NCBI GenBank assembly: GCA_022843025.1
Contig: JALHOL010000003.1
Coordinates: 416,101-480,100, forward strand
Source of the DNA: Paracoccaceae bacterium
GTDB lineage: Bacteria > Pseudomonadota > Alphaproteobacteria > Rhodobacterales > Rhodobacteraceae
Direction of reading: 5' to 3'
DNA length: 64,000 nucleotides
A model generated the notes under the pieces. It saw only the letters and a program-made list of their open reading frames with translations. It was not told the DNA's origin and ran no database searches. Below are positions 60,781 through 64,000 of the stretch, one piece after another (position 1 is the first letter of the stretch; each line of letters begins with the position of its first letter). The position numbers and the translations under genes are program-made.

Positions 60781-61442
60781 TGCGCGCCCTTGTCGTCGAA
60801 GATGACAGCCGCATCGCGGATATGGTCTCCACCGCCCTCACCGCCGCCGGCTTCCGCGCCGAAACCGTCACCGATGGCGAAACCGCATGGTTTCAGGGCG
60901 GGACGGAAGATTACGATCTGGTCATCCTCGATCTGGGCCTGCCCCGGCTGGATGGCCTGACCCTGCTGAAACGCTGGCGGGCCGAGGGGCGGGGTTTCCC
61001 CATCCTCATCCTCTCCGCCCGTGGCACATGGTCCGAACGCGTCGAAGGGATCGAGGCCGGGGCCGACGACTACCTTCCCAAACCCTTCATGGTCGAGGAA
61101 ATGACCGCCCGCGCCCGCGCCCTGATCCGCCGCGCCGCCGGGCAGGCGCAGCCGCTGCACCACATCGGCGGCCTTGCCATCGACCTCAACCGCATGACCG
61201 TGCAGCGCGACGGCCTGCCCGTCGCTCTGACCCCGCTGGAATTCCGGCTCCTGTCCTATCTGCTTCTGAACCGCGACCGCACGGTTCCCCCCACCGAACT
61301 GCTTGACCATCTCTACGGCACCGAAGACGGGCGCGAGGCGAACGCCGTCGAGGCTGTCATCACCCGGATGCGCCGCAAACTCGGGTCCGCCGCCATCGAA
61401 ACCCGGCGCGGCTTTGGCTACAGGCTGGGCGGCGATCCATGA
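60780..61442 (+). CDS. OmpR/PhoP-type response regulator
   Basis: A 220-residue two-domain regulator. The receiver has the acidic pair in MRALVVEDDSRIAD, phospho-acceptor D51 in LVILDLGLPRLDG, and Lys in DYLPKPF near residue 101. The C-terminal winged helix is LDHLYGTEDGREANAVEAVITRMRRKLG with the final IETRRGFGYRLG. It overlaps the histidine kinase gene by ATGA (61439-61442). Binding to the TGTCAG direct repeat at 60318 is predicted from family rules. Confidence 0.95.
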   Translation: MRALVVEDDSRIADMVSTALTAAGFRAETVTDGETAWFQGGTEDYDLVILDLGLPRLDGLTLLKRWRAEGRGFPILILSARGTWSERVEGIEAGADDYLPKPFMVEEMTARARALIRRAAGQAQPLHHIGGLAIDLNRMTVQRDGLPVALTPLEFRLLSYLLLNRDRTVPPTELLDHLYGTEDGREANAVEAVITRMRRKLGSAAIETRRGFGYRLGGDP

Positions 61443-62791
61443 CACGCGGCTCCCTGCGCCTGCGTCTGGCGCTGGCGGGGGGCCTGGCCCTCATCGTCAC
61501 GCTGATCGCGGCGCAATTCGGCCTGTCGATCCTGTTCAACCGCCATGCCGAACGCGCCATCGCCGCCGATCTGGCGGATTTGTCGGATTACCTCGTCGTC
61601 ACGCTAGACCCTGCCCCCGATGGCAGCCTGACGCTGGCCACCCCGCCGCCTGACCCGGCTTTCAACCGCCCCTATTCCGGCCGCTACTGGGCGGTGTCCG
61701 TGGGCGATCAGACATGGTCCTCGCGCTCACTTTGGGATTTCACGCTCACCCTGCCCCCTGCCCCGCCGCCCGGCGCGGGCGTTCTGCTTACCCTGCCCGG
61801 CCCGCAGGACACCGCGCTTCTTGCGCTGGACCGCACCGTCATCCGCCCCACCCCGGCGGGTGAAAAGCAGGTCCGCATCACCACCGCGCTGGACCGCGCG
61901 CGGATAGATGCCGCCCGCGCCGCCTTTGGTGCCGACATGCTGCCTTGGCTTGCCGTCCTTGGCCTGACAATCCTCGCCGCCGGGGCCGTCCAAATCCGCG
62001 TGGGCCTTGCCCCGCTGGCCACGCTGGGCCAGCGCCTGCAATCCCTCACCTCCGGCGCGCAAGACCGGATCGGCGACAGCGTGCCCCAGGAACTGGCCCC
62101 GCTCGCCCGCCAGATCGACCACCTCCTCGATGCCCGCGCGACCGAGATTGACCGCTCCCGCCGCCGCGCCGCCGATCTGGCGCATGGCCTGAAAACCCCG
62201 CTGCAGGCCCTGCTGGGCGACGCCGCCCGCCTGCGCGACACCGACCGCCAGACCGAGGCGGCGGGGATCGAAGCCGTGGTCCGTTCCATTCGCTTGCAAG
62301 TCGACCGCGAACTCACCCGCGCCACTCTGGCAGGCGGCACCCCCGGCACCACCGCCGATGCCGCCCGCGCCCTGCGCGGTGTGGTGGCCGTGCTGCAACG
62401 CACCCCACGCGGTGCAGCGCTTGTCTGGCAGATCAACGCTGCCGAAGGCCTCTCCGCCCGCATCGACAGCGCCGACCTGACCGAGGCGCTGGGCGCGCTT
62501 TTGGAAAACGCCGTGGCCCACGCAAAGGCGCGGATAACGCTCACCGCCCGGCGCGACGGGGCCGAAATCGTGATGACGCTTCAGGATGACGGGCCGGGAA
62601 TGCCACCGGATCAGATCGCCCGCCTGCGCCAACGCGGCCAACGGCTTGATACGGCAGGTCCGGGCAGCGATGGCAATGGTCTGGGTCTCGCCATCGCGGA
62701 TGAAATCCTCACCCGCGCCAAAGGGGAACTGGCCTTTGACAGCAAAGGCAGCGGCCTACGCGTCACCCTCCGACTGCCCGCCGCCACCTGA
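61439..62791 (+). CDS. sensor histidine kinase, PhoQ-like layout
   Basis: A 450-residue membrane kinase. Two transmembrane helices (LRLALAGGLALIVTLIAAQFGLSI near residue 8 and MLPWLAVLGLTILAAGAVQI near 165) bracket a ~130-residue periplasmic sensor. Short HAMP-like linker, then the H box DLAHGLKTPLQALLGD (His near residue 244), N box EALGALLENAVAHAK, G1 DDGPGMPPDQI and G2 GNGLGLAIADEI. Autophosphorylates and transfers to the cognate regulator upstream. Signal unknown; cation or envelope stress is plausible given the PepSY-like partners. Confidence 0.95.
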   Translation: MTRGSLRLRLALAGGLALIVTLIAAQFGLSILFNRHAERAIAADLADLSDYLVVTLDPAPDGSLTLATPPPDPAFNRPYSGRYWAVSVGDQTWSSRSLWDFTLTLPPAPPPGAGVLLTLPGPQDTALLALDRTVIRPTPAGEKQVRITTALDRARIDAARAAFGADMLPWLAVLGLTILAAGAVQIRVGLAPLATLGQRLQSLTSGAQDRIGDSVPQELAPLARQIDHLLDARATEIDRSRRRAADLAHGLKTPLQALLGDAARLRDTDRQTEAAGIEAVVRSIRLQVDRELTRATLAGGTPGTTADAARALRGVVAVLQRTPRGAALVWQINAAEGLSARIDSADLTEALGALLENAVAHAKARITLTARRDGAEIVMTLQDDGPGMPPDQIARLRQRGQRLDTAGPGSDGNGLGLAIADEILTRAKGELAFDSKGSGLRVTLRLPAAT

Positions 62792-62895
62792 CGCAAACCG
62801 CACGTGGGTTCAGCCCGTTTTCCACAAGGTCTGCAAAAAACGTCTGCGAAAAGCACCCGCCGCCCGATCCGTTCCGGACCGCGCCGCAGCAGATG

Positions 62896-63075
62896 TCAGT
62901 GGATCGGTTCACCCAGGCGGCACTGCAACAGCGCCACGAACTTTTCCCGAAACTCCGGTTGGCCTGACAGAATCGTCATCACCTCATTCGCGCCCCAACC
63001 GCCGACATCGACCCGTCCGGTCTGGGCCCATTGCCCGATGAGTGTCTGAAGCTCCATCAAATCCCGGTCGTACAT
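62896..63075 (-). CDS. possible small protein of 59 residues
   Basis: An intact frame MYDRDLMELQTLIGQWAQTG, RVDVGGWGANEVMTILSG, QPEFREKFVALLQCRLGEPIH. Composition is protein-like (amphipathic, no Arg/Pro runs as in antisense frames here). An AT-rich, promoter-like stretch precedes it (63080-63121). No good Shine-Dalgarno sequence is visible (ACACAG before the ATG). No family recognised. It fills the only gap longer than 300 bases (62792-63196); the rest of the gap shows no other gene. Confidence 0.45.
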   Translation of the reverse strand: MYDRDLMELQTLIGQWAQTGRVDVGGWGANEVMTILSGQPEFREKFVALLQCRLGEPIH

Positions 63076-63105
63076 CTGTGTAAAATCCGTCTTTATTTTC
63101 TAGAT

Positions 63106-63121
63106 GTTAATATATGTTAAC
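63106..63121. promoter_or_regulatory. AT-rich inverted repeat
   Basis: GTTAATATATGTTAAC: arms GTTAA/TTAAC around TATATG, in the AT-rich stretch upstream of the possible 59-residue gene. May be part of its promoter or an operator. Confidence 0.3.
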
Positions 63122-63196
63122 AGCGCCAAAGACAATGGACACAGCCCTCCCAAAAAGGGCCGAGACCTTGGTCGCCCTCACCTTGGACCATTGGCC

Positions 63197-64000
63197 TCAC
63201 CGCCCCACGAACTCAAAGGCAAAGCGCAGCGCTGCCCCTTCGGGCGGGGGCGGAAAGGGCGCGGTGCGGCGGATATGGTCCAGCGCCACACGGTCCAGCG
63301 CCTCAGATCCCGACGAAGACACCACCGCCACCCGCCGCAGCCCGCCATCGGCCCCGATCTCGAACCCCACGACCACCACCCCCCGCTCGGGCGCCTTTTG
63401 CCGCCGCAGCCGCGCGATCTGGCGCATCACCTGATCGCCATAGCGCGCCGCCGCCTGCCCGCCGGCGACACGCCGCTCCTGCGCTGGCCGCGCCGCCTGA
63501 TCCGATCCCGCCGCCTGCGCAGGCGCAGCCGCGCTCGGCGCGCGTTGCTTGGCTTCAGCCTGTGCCTCCGTCTCCGGCGGGGCGGGCCGCGCAGCCTCGG
63601 CCGGCTGGACCTCATCTCTCACGCGCTCAGGCTGCGAACGATCGGGCCGCGCCACCGGGCGCGGGCTCTGCGCCATGGTCAACGGTGGCTCTTCCGGCGG
63701 CGGCGGGGCCGCCGCCATCACAGGCGGCGCTTCAGCCTGCGGCAGGTCCATCACAGGCGGCGGCAGCTCAGGGCGCGGCATGGCCACCGGTTCCGGCACC
63801 GCAGGCAGGTGAGGCGTGGCCTCGGTCAGCGGGGCCTCCGGCTGTACAGGCGCGGCCATCGCCACCGCGGGCGGTTCCGATGGCAACACCGCCGACAGCG
63901 GCACCACCCCCACCGACAGGTCCATCGCCACCGCCTCTACCGGCCCCGCGCCCGCCGCACCGGGCGCAGCCCGCAAGGCCGCCGCTGCCGCACCGGCAAA
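63197..64000 (-). CDS. TonB-family energy transducer, C-terminal part
   Basis: The frame is open to the window edge, so the start and the N-terminal membrane anchor lie beyond base 64000. About 268 residues are visible. A long Pro/Ala/Glu-rich periplasmic spacer (EPVAMPRPELPPPVMDLPQA and similar) is followed by the TonB C-terminal domain: AARYGDQVMRQIARLRRQ, GVVVVGFEIGADGGLRRVAVV, SSGSEALDRVALDHIRRTAPFPPPPEG. TonB with ExbB-ExbD transmits proton-motive force to outer-membrane receptors. Partners, if adjacent, are outside the window. Confidence 0.9.
   Translation of the reverse strand, partial: FAGAAAAALRAAPGAAGAGPVEAVAMDLSVGVVPLSAVLPSEPPAVAMAAPVQPEAPLTEATPHLPAVPEPVAMPRPELPPPVMDLPQAEAPPVMAAAPPPPEEPPLTMAQSPRPVARPDRSQPERVRDEVQPAEAARPAPPETEAQAEAKQRAPSAAAPAQAAGSDQAARPAQERRVAGGQAAARYGDQVMRQIARLRRQKAPERGVVVVGFEIGADGGLRRVAVVSSSGSEALDRVALDHIRRTAPFPPPPEGAALRFAFEFVGR

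Noticed and set aside
62792..63196. tRNA or other structured RNA in the largest gap.
   Set aside because: No cloverleaf, anticodon arm or CCA end could be traced on either strand.

Overview
The window is a chromosomal stretch from a high-GC alphaproteobacterium, most likely family Rhodobacteraceae/Paracoccaceae; the genus cannot be fixed by eye. Pointers are the codon use, ATGA-coupled operons, an alphaproteobacterial SOS box (GTTC-N7-GTTC), the DUF3572-pleD pair, a divergent oxyR-katG, and eight copies of a short intergenic repeat that sits at gene 3' ends. No rRNA, tRNA, CRISPR, prophage or insertion sequence was recognised. Coding density is very high; only one gap exceeds 300 bases (62792-63196), and it holds a possible 59-codon gene.

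Bases 1-29725 form one catabolic supercluster. At 1-9837 lie the parts of the aerobic CoA-dependent 2-aminobenzoate (anthranilate) pathway: the end of an acyl-CoA ligase; a seven-gene leftward operon (bifunctional 2-aminobenzoyl-CoA monooxygenase/reductase, SDR, MarR, enoyl-CoA hydratase, acyl-CoA dehydrogenase, hotdog thioesterase, RidA); and a divergent rightward operon (enoyl-CoA hydratase, 3-hydroxyacyl-CoA dehydrogenase, 3-oxoadipyl-CoA-type thiolase). An AraC regulator gene broken by one in-frame TAG follows. At 11029-15624 are an SDR, an FMO-type flavoprotein, a MarR-type regulator, and a RutA-like flavin monooxygenase with its flavin reductase. At 15749-22308 a five-gene leftward operon encodes a cyclase-family (isatin hydrolase-like) metalloenzyme, a CrtI-like flavoprotein, a MarR regulator and an IorAB-type 2-oxoacid:ferredoxin oxidoreductase. 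A second CrtI-like flavoprotein, a complete Dpp/Opp-type ABC importer and a second thioesterase complete the block. A coherent reading is that an indole/isatin-type compound is imported and oxidised, the lactam is opened to a 2-aminophenyl-2-oxoacid, IorAB converts this to 2-aminobenzoyl-CoA, and the first module degrades it. This route is inference.

Bases 29773-45352 are housekeeping, stress and signalling genes: oxyR/katG, a transglutaminase-like peptidase, an H-NOX-like protein that has lost its heme ligand coupled to an HNOBA-GGDEF cyclase, a DUF4153 membrane protein, an MttB-like methyltransferase, a HAD phosphatase, DUF3572, PleD, an ECF sigma/putative anti-sigma/periplasmic metal-sensor operon, an EF-hand protein, DUF983 and a NUDIX hydrolase.

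Bases 45347-64000 hold an orphan ImuA-like gene under an SOS box, two aldo/keto reductases, two lipoproteins, an XRE regulator divergent from a fatty acid desaturase, metG, ilvD, a sugar operon (P-loop kinase, FGGY kinase, class II aldolase, FAH-family enzyme), two divergent secreted PepSY-like proteins beside a two-component system with a good candidate binding site between them, and the C-terminal part of a TonB-family protein cut by the window edge.
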